Origin: CAYGAG01 sp964347765 | GTDB lineage: Archaea; Thermoproteota; Bathyarchaeia; Bathyarchaeales; Bathycorpusculaceae | NCBI GenBank assembly: GCA_964347765.1 | Contig: CAYGAG010000079.1 | Coordinates: 1-6,834 of the forward strand | Direction of reading: 5' to 3' | Length of the DNA: 6,834 bases | In this document: piece by piece, positions 1 through 5,907 of the stretch | Numbering within the stretch: position 1 is the first letter of the stretch | How the letters are laid out: each line of letters starts with the position of its first letter | Translations under genes and position numbers: made by a program | Notes under the pieces: generated by a model | What the model was told of the DNA's origin: nothing | Seen by the model: the letters and a program-made list of their open reading frames with translations, nothing else | Databases searched by the model: none

Positions 1-166
1 TGTTCGTGGGCAACAAAAACATGCCAATCTTCAAAAGCCTTAGAACGAGCAAAGAAATCGGGCGAGCTATCATGCCCAATGACTAGATTTGTGCCCATAG
101 GACACCTACGGTGAGTTCAATGAGTGCTTCGTTGTCGTTCTCGTCTGCCTCTCTTATACTAATCAT
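1..166 (-). CDS. GNAT-family N-acetyltransferase, partial at window edge, apparently frameshifted
   Basis: This is the N-terminal part of a GNAT-like acetyltransferase; the family transfers an acetyl group from acetyl-CoA to an amine, and the substrate here is unknown. It runs off the left edge. The frame from ATG 166-164 reads MISIREADENDNEALIELT, a typical GNAT first strand and helix (IREA..xD..AL.EL), but then hits a TAG after eight more codons. A second frame continues as RRCPM, then GTNLVIGHDSSPDFFARSK and on to FVAHE at the edge. Adding one C at about position 110 (ACCGT to ACCCGT) joins the two frames into one smooth protein, so I see a one-base deletion or a sequencing error. The ATG at 98-96, with AGGTG four bases upstream, could restart translation but would lose strand beta-1. 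The ATG at 166 lies 22 bases after the stop of the UDG-like gene, which suggests one operon. The acetyl-CoA-binding part is outside the window, so the family call rests on the N-terminus only. Confidence 0.6.
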
Positions 167-188
167 GAATCAATGCCCGCATCTGAAT

Positions 189-848
189 TTATTCGGTAAA
201 TATTGTCAGTGCAGCTTTGATATCTTCTGCGATCATCTTCCTTTTGGATTTTTCAATCAGATAGCTCTTTCCAGTCTGTAAGTATGAAGGAAAAACTGTT
301 GTCTCTTTGTAGAAGAACGTGTTCTTCCGTATTTTGTATGTGGAGCCGCTTGGAATTACCCTTTTTCCACTGGTTCTCCGAGCTATGTAGTTCATTGCCT
401 TTATGGCTGTATCGCCCATAAGCAGAATGGCTTTGACACGTGGGAAAAGCTCCATCTCTTTCTCCAAGATGCCTGAGCAGTTCTCGATAGTCTTGCTGGA
501 TATGGAGTATCCAGTCTTACCACACTTTATGGCTGTAGTAATATATACGCCTAAGTCTAACACGTCTTTCGCAGAGTAAACACTGAAACCTGCATCTTCA
601 AAAGCTTGTGCGGTTGTTTTGAAATAGAAGGGGTCGTTCTCAACGTAGAAATAGTCTCGTAGATCTGGAGGTGAGGCTTCGGAAATCATGATGATCTTGA
701 TCCTGTCAGAATCAACCTCAATGTCTGGAACAACGTAACGATCCGTGTTCACATCTGCGCATGGGAATTCAGCACAACCAACAAACTCGCTTGGGCGCAC
801 GTCCCCGTATCTCCTTGCCGTAGTAATTCTAGTAATAAGTAGCTTCAA
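189..848 (-). CDS. Divergent uracil-DNA glycosylase superfamily protein with four candidate Fe-S cysteines
   Basis: A 219-residue protein resembling family 4 uracil-DNA glycosylases, which remove uracil from DNA as the first step of base excision repair. Motifs appear in the family order: ISEASPPDLRDYFY (55-68) where GEAPG..ED is usual, PFYF (73-76) for GRPF, TTAIKC (104-109) for TNAVKC, IENC (121-124) followed by ILEKEM, LLMGDTAIKAM (142-152) for LLLGxxA, and VFPSYLQTGKSYL (185-197) for the fPtyHPS loop. Cysteines 25, 30, 109 and 124 fall where family 4 enzymes hold a 4Fe-4S cluster, although the first pair is CX4C rather than CX2C. The HPS catalytic-loop motif is missing, as is the GEAPG glycine, so the base specificity or even glycosylase activity is uncertain. 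The start is TTG 848-846, since TAG at 854-852 is in frame just upstream; the first internal Met is at 54. The frameshifted acetyltransferase lies 22 bases downstream. The superfamily is fairly sure; the exact function is not. Confidence 0.72.
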   Translation of the reverse strand: MKLLITRITTARRYGDVRPSEFVGCAEFPCADVNTDRYVVPDIEVDSDRIKIIMISEASPPDLRDYFYVENDPFYFKTTAQAFEDAGFSVYSAKDVLDLGVYITTAIKCGKTGYSISSKTIENCSGILEKEMELFPRVKAILLMGDTAIKAMNYIARRTSGKRVIPSGSTYKIRKNTFFYKETTVFPSYLQTGKSYLIEKSKRKMIAEDIKAALTIFTE

Positions 849-981
849 AGGCTAAAAGATTTCCCGTATCAAACCTTGTTTTTCCACCGTCATGATGTGG
901 GCTTGCATGTTGCGGAGAGACAGGTGAGTGCTATGCTTGAGTGTGTGCTCCACACAACCTGATCTGTCCAAAGACTACTAC

Positions 982-997
982 CCAAAGCTTAACTATT
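982..997 (+). promoter_or_regulatory. Putative archaeal BRE/TATA promoter of the DUF885 gene
   Basis: The stretch CCAAAGCTTAACTATT resembles an archaeal promoter, with a purine-rich BRE-like part followed by a TATA-like core (CTTAACTA, about 988-995). Transcription would start near 1015-1018, giving a short leader of about 16-20 bases that still includes the GAGG ribosome binding site at 1020-1023. The spacing is consistent; the motif itself is only a moderate match. Confidence 0.45.
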
Positions 998-1019
998 ATT
1001 CCATCTTTTTCTATCGATC

Positions 1020-1023
1020 GAGG
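1020..1023 (+). promoter_or_regulatory. Ribosome binding site supporting the TTG start at 1034
   Basis: GAGG lies ten bases before TTG 1034-1036, and an in-frame TGA at 1025-1027 rules out a longer protein. It therefore supports the TTG start rather than the next methionine at codon 14. Confidence 0.45.
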
Positions 1024-1033
1024 CTGAAAAAGC

Positions 1034-2671
1034 TTGAATGAAGATGATAAGTTCCGTCAAATTATAACTGATATGTTTGATAAGTTCTTTGAGAAGAACC
1101 CCGATTTCGCCAGCCATCTTGGTCTTCACGACCCCTATGATCATCTGTTGCCGAAAGGCGACACGGCGCATATCCGTAATAACATGAAAATCCTTGAAGA
1201 CCACGTCAAACGTATCGAAGAAACAATAGATCTCAGCAATCTTAAAGACGACAGTAAGATGGATCACCAAATATTGAAAAGAGCCCTTGAAATGGAGAAA
1301 TTCGAGTTCTACGAGCTTCGCCACCATGAACTAGACCCGGACGCTTTCGCCACTGTTGGCGGCGCGCTTTTCACTCTGATAACCCGGGATTATGCGCCTT
1401 TGGAGAAAAGGATCGATGCGGTCATCTCCAGGCTTGAGAAAGTTCCTCAATTTCTGAAGGAGTTTCAATCAAGATTCGAAGAATCCAAGCCTGTAAGACT
1501 ATGGACTGAGGTTGCCGTTGAATCAGCTCAGCAAATACCTGCACTGTTCCAGTTCATTGTTGGAGCATCGAAAGGACAGATTCCAGAGGAGCTTCACGCT
1601 CGGCTTGTGAAAACAACGGAAGATCTGGATAAACCTCTGCAACAACACATGGAATGGCTTCAGAGTTTGAAGTCTAACACGATTGAAGATTGGGCTGCGG
1701 GCAAAGAGAAGTTTGAAAAGCTGATCCAACTGCGAGATCTCGGAATGAGTTCCGAAGATATCTATCAGATCGGCGTTCAATATCTTAAAGAGTTGAAGAA
1801 AGAAAGGGAACATGTCGCTTCGCAGATTGCTCCTGGCAAAAGCGTTGATGAAGTTATGAAGATGATTGAAGAGGACGCACCTAAGACTTTCGAAGAGGCT
1901 CTGGGGGCGACGCGCAAAGCTATGGAAGAGGCGAAACGTTTTGTCGTCGAAAATGATCTTGCCACAGTCCATGAAGAAGACAAGCTGGTTGTTGAGGAGA
2001 CACCTGCTTTTATAGCGCCTCTCATTCCTTTTGCAGCCCTAATGATGCCTTCAAGGTTCGACAAACCGATGATAGGCGAGTACATCGTCACTCGCCCGAA
2101 AGACATGGCAAACCTTGGTAAACACTTGAACTATGCAGGTGTACGAAACACTGCTGTGCACGAGGCCTATCCAGGACACTTCCTCCAGCTGACAATGTCA
2201 AACAGAAGCTCTCTGGTACATCTGCTTGCTGGAGGGACAGAGACGGTTGAGGGTTGGGCTCACTATTGTGAACAGATGATGATGGAACATGGATTCGTAA
2301 CTGGATTGAAATCAAAGTTGATACAGATCAATGATGCGGTCTGGCGTGCTGTAAGGATAATTCTGGATGTGAAATTGTCTCGCGGTGAACTCGGTTTTGA
2401 TGAGGCAGTTGACATGTTGATGAAAGAGGTTGGAATGTCACGGGAAGGCGCTGTTGCAGAGGTTCGCCGCTATACACAGACGCCAGGTCAACCTATATCA
2501 TACTTGCTAGGAAAGCATCTGATACTGCAGTTAAGAGGCAAGATAAAGGAGAAGATGGGGTCGGAATACAGCGAAAAATTCTTCCACGACACAATCACCG
2601 CAAACGGACTCCTGCCAATATCCTTATTGAGAAAGGTGTTCGATCAAAAGACGAAAGAGATCGGCACATAG
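1034..2671 (+). CDS. DUF885 family protein, predicted zinc metallopeptidase
   Basis: A 545-residue DUF885 protein, a family predicted to be zinc-dependent (gluzincin-like) peptidases with a mostly helical fold; substrates are largely unknown. The metal site is visible as HEAYPGH (376-382), followed by EGWAHYCEQ (406-414), whose glutamate is a likely third ligand. Two further family signatures are present: the LDVKLSRGELGFDEA region (444-458) and TPGQPISYLLG (483-493). Length is usual for the family. There is no signal peptide, lipobox or membrane segment, so it should be cytoplasmic, unlike many bacterial members, which are exported. The N-terminus KNPDFASHLGLH (21-32) matches the normal family start, so the TTG start at 1034 is preferred over Met14, which would cut into the first helix. 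It has its own promoter and faces away from the UDG-like gene. A role in peptide turnover is an inference from the family. Confidence 0.85.
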   Translation: MNEDDKFRQIITDMFDKFFEKNPDFASHLGLHDPYDHLLPKGDTAHIRNNMKILEDHVKRIEETIDLSNLKDDSKMDHQILKRALEMEKFEFYELRHHELDPDAFATVGGALFTLITRDYAPLEKRIDAVISRLEKVPQFLKEFQSRFEESKPVRLWTEVAVESAQQIPALFQFIVGASKGQIPEELHARLVKTTEDLDKPLQQHMEWLQSLKSNTIEDWAAGKEKFEKLIQLRDLGMSSEDIYQIGVQYLKELKKEREHVASQIAPGKSVDEVMKMIEEDAPKTFEEALGATRKAMEEAKRFVVENDLATVHEEDKLVVEETPAFIAPLIPFAALMMPSRFDKPMIGEYIVTRPKDMANLGKHLNYAGVRNTAVHEAYPGHFLQLTMSNRSSLVHLLAGGTETVEGWAHYCEQMMMEHGFVTGLKSKLIQINDAVWRAVRIILDVKLSRGELGFDEAVDMLMKEVGMSREGAVAEVRRYTQTPGQPISYLLGKHLILQLRGKIKEKMGSEYSEKFFHDTITANGLLPISLLRKVFDQKTKEIGT

Positions 2672-2928
2672 TAGAGGAGTAAGTAGAGACTTGTCTGTTT
2701 CTATTACGGCTCTTGAAATCTTCTAGCCATCGATCTCTTGTCTATTGTTTCGCATACCTGCGTGCGACATACAGATCAAGACAGTCCATCAGTGTGACAA
2801 AAGCAAGTCTGCTTCAGATCTCTTCTACCGTTTAGTGGCCCCTCAAGATATAGACAGATAAGTAAGGTGCAGCGTAAGCTAGACCATCAACATGTTTCTT
2901 TCACGAATTAATGGAGGTACAGTGGTGA
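2672..2928. other. Intergenic region upstream of PolX
   Basis: No gene is recognised in these 257 bases on either strand, and I found no tRNA T-loop signature. A weak TATA-like element (AAGATATAGA, 2845-2854) would place a start of transcription near 2877 and a leader of about 50 bases for the polymerase gene. A small hairpin (AAGCA-AGTC-TGCTT, 2801-2814) is present but unremarkable. Confidence 0.35.
2913..2918 (+). promoter_or_regulatory. Strong ribosome binding site of the PolX gene
   Basis: GGAGGT lies ten bases before ATG 2929, a strong Shine-Dalgarno match. A GTG at 2925-2927 is nearer, but it reads straight into TAA after two codons, so the ATG is the start. Confidence 0.7.
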
Positions 2929-4659
2929 ATGGCTAAGTCATCAAAAATCAAGAATCGAGAGATCGCTGGCAAACTCTACGAGATAGCTGATCTGCTGGAA
3001 ATAAAAGGGTCGAAATTCAAACCAAGAGCGTATAGAAGAGCCGCCCAACGCGTTGAGACGCTTTCAGAAGACATCACAGCTATACATAGGCGGGGCGAGC
3101 TGGAGAGGATTCCAGGAGTAGGAGTCAGTATCGCATCAAAGATACAAGAAATGTTGGAAACCGGAACGCTTGGTTATCTGGAAGAGCTAAGGGAAGAGCT
3201 TCCACAGGGTCTGAGAGAACTTGTAGAGATCGAGGGGATCGGTCCGAAAACTGCGTTAAGGCTACATAGAGAACTCAAGATAGGCAGTGTAGGCGAATTG
3301 GAAACTGTAGCCAGACAGGGAAAGCTTAGGGATCTTGCAGGATTCAGAGGGAAGACAGAAGAAAATATACTTCGAGCAATCAAGACGTACAGAAACGCTC
3401 AAAAGAGATTCCTTCTAGGGTCTATACTTCCGGTTGCCAAAGAGATAGAGAAGAAACTGAAGAGCCTGAGATCTGTGACAAGAGTCAGTCTAGCAGGGTC
3501 TATTAGAAGAAGAAAAGAAACCATAGGGGATGTGGACATATTGGCAACCTCTACAGAACCGTTGAAAGTCATGGAGTTCTTCACGCGGATGCCTGAGGTA
3601 AAGAGCGTTTTGGCGAAAGGAAGGACCAAGAGCACCGTTGTGTTAACTAATAACCTACAAGTAGATCTAAGAGTCGTAGGGGAAGGAAGTTATGGCTCAG
3701 CCCTTCAGTACTTCACGGGTTCCAAAGAGCACAATATAAGACTCAGAGGACTGGCTCTGCAAAAGAATTGGAAGTTAAGTGAGTACAGTCTTCTTGACAA
3801 GAAAACCAATGAGAAAATCGCTGGCGAGAATGAAGAAAGCATCTACAAGGCATTAGGATTGGGCTATATTGCGTCTGAACTTAGAGAAGATCGAGGAGAG
3901 GTGGAGGCTGCGTTGGACGGAAGTCTGCCTCACCTGATCGAATATAGAGACGTAAAGGGGGATCTTCATGTTCATACTACATGGAGCGATGGTATCTGTT
4001 CTATAAGAGACATGGCGGAGGCAGCTAGATCTCTCGGCTATGAATACATAGGCATCTGCGATCACTCCAAGACCCTGAAAATCGCTCATGGGCTGGCTGA
4101 AGAAGACATCCGTAAACAAGTTAGAGAGATTGAGAGTCTGAATCGCAGTGCACAAGGCTTCAACATCTTGTCAGGAACAGAAGTCAACATCGATTCAGAC
4201 GGAAGGCTGGACATCAAAAATGATGTTCTAAAGGACTTAGACATCGTAATAGCAAGCGTCCATTCCGGCTTCAGACAATCAGAAAAGGAAATGACCGAGA
4301 GAGTTCTGACGGCAATTCATAACGACTACGTGGACGTGTTAGGTCATCCAACTGGCAGGATTATAAATAGACGGGATCCGTATCAAATTGACTTGCCGAA
4401 AGTTTTCGAAGTCTCATCAAAGCTAGATGTCTTTATGGAGTTGAACGCTTTCTTCAATCGTCTGGATTTGTCCGATTTAGATTGCTCCCGGGCTAGGGAC
4501 TATGGCACAAAATTGTCAATAGCAACAGATGCTCACAGTGAGGATCATCTTAGATACATGGAGCTCGGAATTGCCACAGCTAGACGTGGGTGGCTGGAAA
4601 GAAGCGACATCGTCAACACATTGGACTTGAAAGAACTAAGAAGGTTATTGGAATCTTAA
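2929..4659 (+). CDS. polX: DNA polymerase/3'-5' exonuclease PolX (family X polymerase with PHP domain)
   Basis: A 576-residue family X DNA polymerase, the usual length for PolX, which fills short gaps during base excision repair and carries a manganese-dependent 3'-5' exonuclease in its PHP domain. Domain order is standard. An N-terminal 8-kDa-like domain (about 8-80) contains helix-hairpin-helix IPGVGVSIASKI (61-72). A second hairpin EGIGPKTAL follows (102-110), and a third at LAGFRGKTEENIL (136-148). The palm has AGSIRRRKETIGDVDIL (189-205) with metal-binding Asp201 and Asp203, and a third, Asp246, in VDLRVV. YFTGSKEHN (261-269) is the conserved nucleotide-binding stretch. The PHP domain (about 342-576) keeps all nine expected ligands: His347, His349, Asp354, His379, Glu418, His445, His473, Asp534 and His536. 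Both activities therefore look intact. It is followed 105 bases later by the KaiC-like gene, which has its own TATA-like element. Confidence 0.95.
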   Translation: MAKSSKIKNREIAGKLYEIADLLEIKGSKFKPRAYRRAAQRVETLSEDITAIHRRGELERIPGVGVSIASKIQEMLETGTLGYLEELREELPQGLRELVEIEGIGPKTALRLHRELKIGSVGELETVARQGKLRDLAGFRGKTEENILRAIKTYRNAQKRFLLGSILPVAKEIEKKLKSLRSVTRVSLAGSIRRRKETIGDVDILATSTEPLKVMEFFTRMPEVKSVLAKGRTKSTVVLTNNLQVDLRVVGEGSYGSALQYFTGSKEHNIRLRGLALQKNWKLSEYSLLDKKTNEKIAGENEESIYKALGLGYIASELREDRGEVEAALDGSLPHLIEYRDVKGDLHVHTTWSDGICSIRDMAEAARSLGYEYIGICDHSKTLKIAHGLAEEDIRKQVREIESLNRSAQGFNILSGTEVNIDSDGRLDIKNDVLKDLDIVIASVHSGFRQSEKEMTERVLTAIHNDYVDVLGHPTGRIINRRDPYQIDLPKVFEVSSKLDVFMELNAFFNRLDLSDLDCSRARDYGTKLSIATDAHSEDHLRYMELGIATARRGWLERSDIVNTLDLKELRRLLES

Positions 4660-4694
4660 AGGCGCAAACATGTTTACAGGTTGGATCACGCAAT

Positions 4695-4705
4695 AGTTAT
4701 ATACC
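4695..4705 (+). promoter_or_regulatory. Putative TATA-box promoter of the KaiC-like gene
   Basis: AGTTATATACC in the PolX-KaiC gap is a good archaeal TATA-like box and would start transcription near 4726, leaving a leader of about 39 bases. A second, weaker AT-rich element (CCAAATATT, 4722-4730) could serve instead with a shorter leader. Either would let the ATPase be expressed apart from PolX. Confidence 0.45.
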
Positions 4706-4753
4706 GCTTCTCAGAATGTCTCCAAATATTGACATAGAAAACATATGGTTGAT

Positions 4754-4758
4754 GGTGA
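4754..4758 (+). promoter_or_regulatory. GGTGA ribosome binding site of the KaiC-like gene
   Basis: GGTGA is the typical archaeal Shine-Dalgarno core and ends six bases before ATG 4765, which fixes the start. It is followed by an uninterrupted run of A that includes the A of the start codon. Confidence 0.65.
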
Positions 4759-4764
4759 AAAAAA

Positions 4765-5532
4765 ATGGTAATCAGAAAAGTTGAAACTGGAATATCCGGC
4801 CTTGACGCTATGCTGCGAGGAGGATTTCCAGGAGGAAGAATAATATTGGTGACCGGTGGACCGGGAACTGGAAAGACGATTTTCTGCTCACAATTCCTGC
4901 ACTATGGTGCGACCAAACAGGACGAGAAGATCGTCTACATAAGTCTTGATGAGAGTAAGTCCCACTTCTTAGAAGAGATGCTCGCCTTCGGTTGGGACTT
5001 CAAAAAATTGGAGGAAGCCCAGAAATTCACTTTTATAGACGCGTCGGATGTCCGACGCATTCCAGAAGAGGCTAAGGTCGGCAAATTACAGGTTGGCGGA
5101 AAGGAACTTGCGCGCGAGCGCTTGATAGATAGTATCTTCACGACGTTTGATGAGTCGCGAGCAATTGACAGATTTATTGGCGATCTCGGTGCCCAACGAA
5201 TTGTGCTCGACTCGATCTCTGGTCTTTTGTTCCGCTTTCCCGAAGCAGCAGAGAAAAGACAGGCGATATTGGACATCTATGAAGCGTTGGAAAGAGTAGG
5301 TGCTACCTGCCTTATTACCAGTGAAGCTATGTCGATAGGCGAAGAAAGACAGGTTCAGCCAGAGGAGTACTTGTCTCACGGTGCCGTACTTTTGCAGACG
5401 CTTGGGACAGGAGAACGAGCAGTCAGAATTCTGAAAATGCGTGGCACTGAAGTTGATTCGGTTCCAAGACCCTATCAAATCGGACATACAGGAGTCGAAG
5501 TCTACTCCGACCAAAGCATCTATCAGACCTAA
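4765..5532 (+). CDS. Single-domain KaiC-like (RAD55/RecA-superfamily) ATPase
   Basis: A 255-residue RecA-fold ATPase with one KaiC domain. The start RKVETGISGLDAMLRGGFPGG (4-24 region) is the family's opening signature. Walker A is GGPGTGKT (31-38). SLDES (60-64) supplies the likely catalytic Glu63, and Walker B is RIVLDS (145-150, Asp149). KMRGT (224-228) is the KaiC-type K.RG motif, which senses nucleotide across subunits, so hexamer-like assembly is expected from the family. The protein ends with GVEVYSDQSIY, a usual end for these proteins, so it is a complete one-domain form, not a fragment of the two-domain cyanobacterial clock protein. Archaeal homologues have been linked to signalling and stress responses or to motility (ArlH), but most are uncharacterised. 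No kaiA, kaiB, sensor or arl gene lies nearby, so the partner is unknown. The call as a KaiC-domain ATPase is firm; a circadian role is not supported. Confidence 0.92.
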   Translation: MVIRKVETGISGLDAMLRGGFPGGRIILVTGGPGTGKTIFCSQFLHYGATKQDEKIVYISLDESKSHFLEEMLAFGWDFKKLEEAQKFTFIDASDVRRIPEEAKVGKLQVGGKELARERLIDSIFTTFDESRAIDRFIGDLGAQRIVLDSISGLLFRFPEAAEKRQAILDIYEALERVGATCLITSEAMSIGEERQVQPEEYLSHGAVLLQTLGTGERAVRILKMRGTEVDSVPRPYQIGHTGVEVYSDQSIYQT

Positions 5533-5808
5533 GCAACAGTATCATTAAGCAAGAAGGTTGACGCAGAACTAGAAACGCTCGATCCGGAAAGGAACGCTTA
5601 GTCATGCTCCTGAAAAGAGCATCCTGAGCTGCTTCCTGATATTTGCATCTTTTGTAGAGAAGGAATTTCGTCCTTGTCAAGCCCAATTCTCGCTTCACTT
5701 TACTCTACGTTGTCGGCTGAAGACGTGTATCCTATCAAAACGTGAGTGTTTTCAGATGAGGCTTTTCTTTCTTAAATGGGAGTTAGGGCAAAGCCGCTGC
5801 TGTAAGAG
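5533..5808. other. Non-coding stretch between the KaiC-like gene and the small membrane protein region
   Basis: No convincing gene lies here. The frame that continues from the KaiC-like gene has a stop about every 20 codons, as expected of non-coding DNA, and neither a tRNA nor a C/D-box RNA signature was found. A perfect 6-bp hairpin (ATGCTC, seven-base loop, GAGCAT; 5604-5622) lies 72 bases after the ATPase stop. TCCTGA occurs three times, at 5608, 5622 and 5634. A TATA-like element lies at the right end of the stretch. Confidence 0.4.
5767..5778 (+). promoter_or_regulatory. Putative TATA-like promoter of the small membrane protein region
   Basis: TTTCTTAAATGG contains a TTAAAT core. Transcription from it would begin near 5800, just ahead of ATG 5809, giving an almost leaderless message for the 32-codon ORF and a leader of roughly 100 bases for the TTG at 5908. 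I see no better element closer to 5908. Confidence 0.35.
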
Positions 5809-5907
5809 ATGACGCACGGATTGTTGGGCACAAAGATCCATGTTGTCGGTCTTGGTGTTATCTCTGTCGTAACACAAGGTGTAATAGTTGGTTCTGAGAA
5901 GGTCTAA
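5809..5907 (+). CDS. Possible 32-residue hydrophobic leader ORF or upstream remnant
   Basis: A short ORF starting MTHGLLGTKIHVVGLGVISV and ending GVIVGSEKV, with a weakly hydrophobic middle. It matches nothing I recognise and has no Shine-Dalgarno sequence, but an upstream TATA-like element could give a nearly leaderless transcript. Its TAA (5905-5907) is followed at once, and in the same frame, by the TTG start of the membrane protein. It could be a translationally coupled microprotein, an attenuating leader peptide, a former N-terminus cut off by a stop codon, or simply chance. The frame upstream has stops at random density, so chance is a serious option. Confidence 0.25.
   Translation: MTHGLLGTKIHVVGLGVISVVTQGVIVGSEKV

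Larger units (their letters stand above)
849..1033. other. Divergent intergenic region between the UDG-like and DUF885 genes
   Basis: This region holds the promoters of both flanking genes. The only good TATA-like element faces right, toward the DUF885 gene; I see no clear one for the leftward gene. A perfect 6-bp inverted repeat, TGTGTG-CTC-CACACA, sits at 942-956. It could be an operator or a hairpin, but a repeat this short is expected by chance. No coding potential was recognised. Confidence 0.4.

Noticed and set aside
1..98. ATG at 98-96 as the true N-terminus of the left-edge gene
   Set aside because: The sequence before it, in another frame, reads as a good GNAT N-terminus, so this ATG is more likely an internal methionine (RCPM) after a frameshift. 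It remains possible as a restart site.
942..956. Inverted repeat TGTGTG-CTC-CACACA in the divergent promoter region
   Set aside because: Six-base arms are common by chance and it sits away from the TATA-like element; noted but not called an operator.
1523..1972. 149-codon minus-strand ORF inside the DUF885 gene
   Set aside because: The plus strand carries a full-length family protein here, and the antisense product has no recognisable motif.
4590..4784. 64-codon plus-strand ORF across the end of PolX and the start of the KaiC-like gene
   Set aside because: It overlaps two well-supported genes and the intervening promoter region, has no family signature, and is out of frame with both.
5041..5058. 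18-base palindrome GCGTCGGA-TG-TCCGACGC
   Set aside because: It is a perfect 8-bp inverted repeat, but it lies in the KaiC-like coding sequence, encodes ordinary residues (ASDVRR), and about one such repeat is expected by chance in a window of this size.
5086..5514. 142-codon minus-strand ORF inside the KaiC-like gene
   Set aside because: It is antisense to conserved Walker B and KMRG coding sequence and shows no protein-like motif.
5423..5698. 91-codon minus-strand ORF covering the end of the KaiC-like gene and the gap after it
   Set aside because: Half of it is antisense to the ATPase; composition and lack of motifs suggest a chance ORF.
5533..5808. A decayed gene in the frame continuing from the KaiC-like gene (HPELLPDICIFCRE and following residues)
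   Set aside because: Stops in that frame occur at the density expected of random sequence, there is no start codon, and no family is recognisable.
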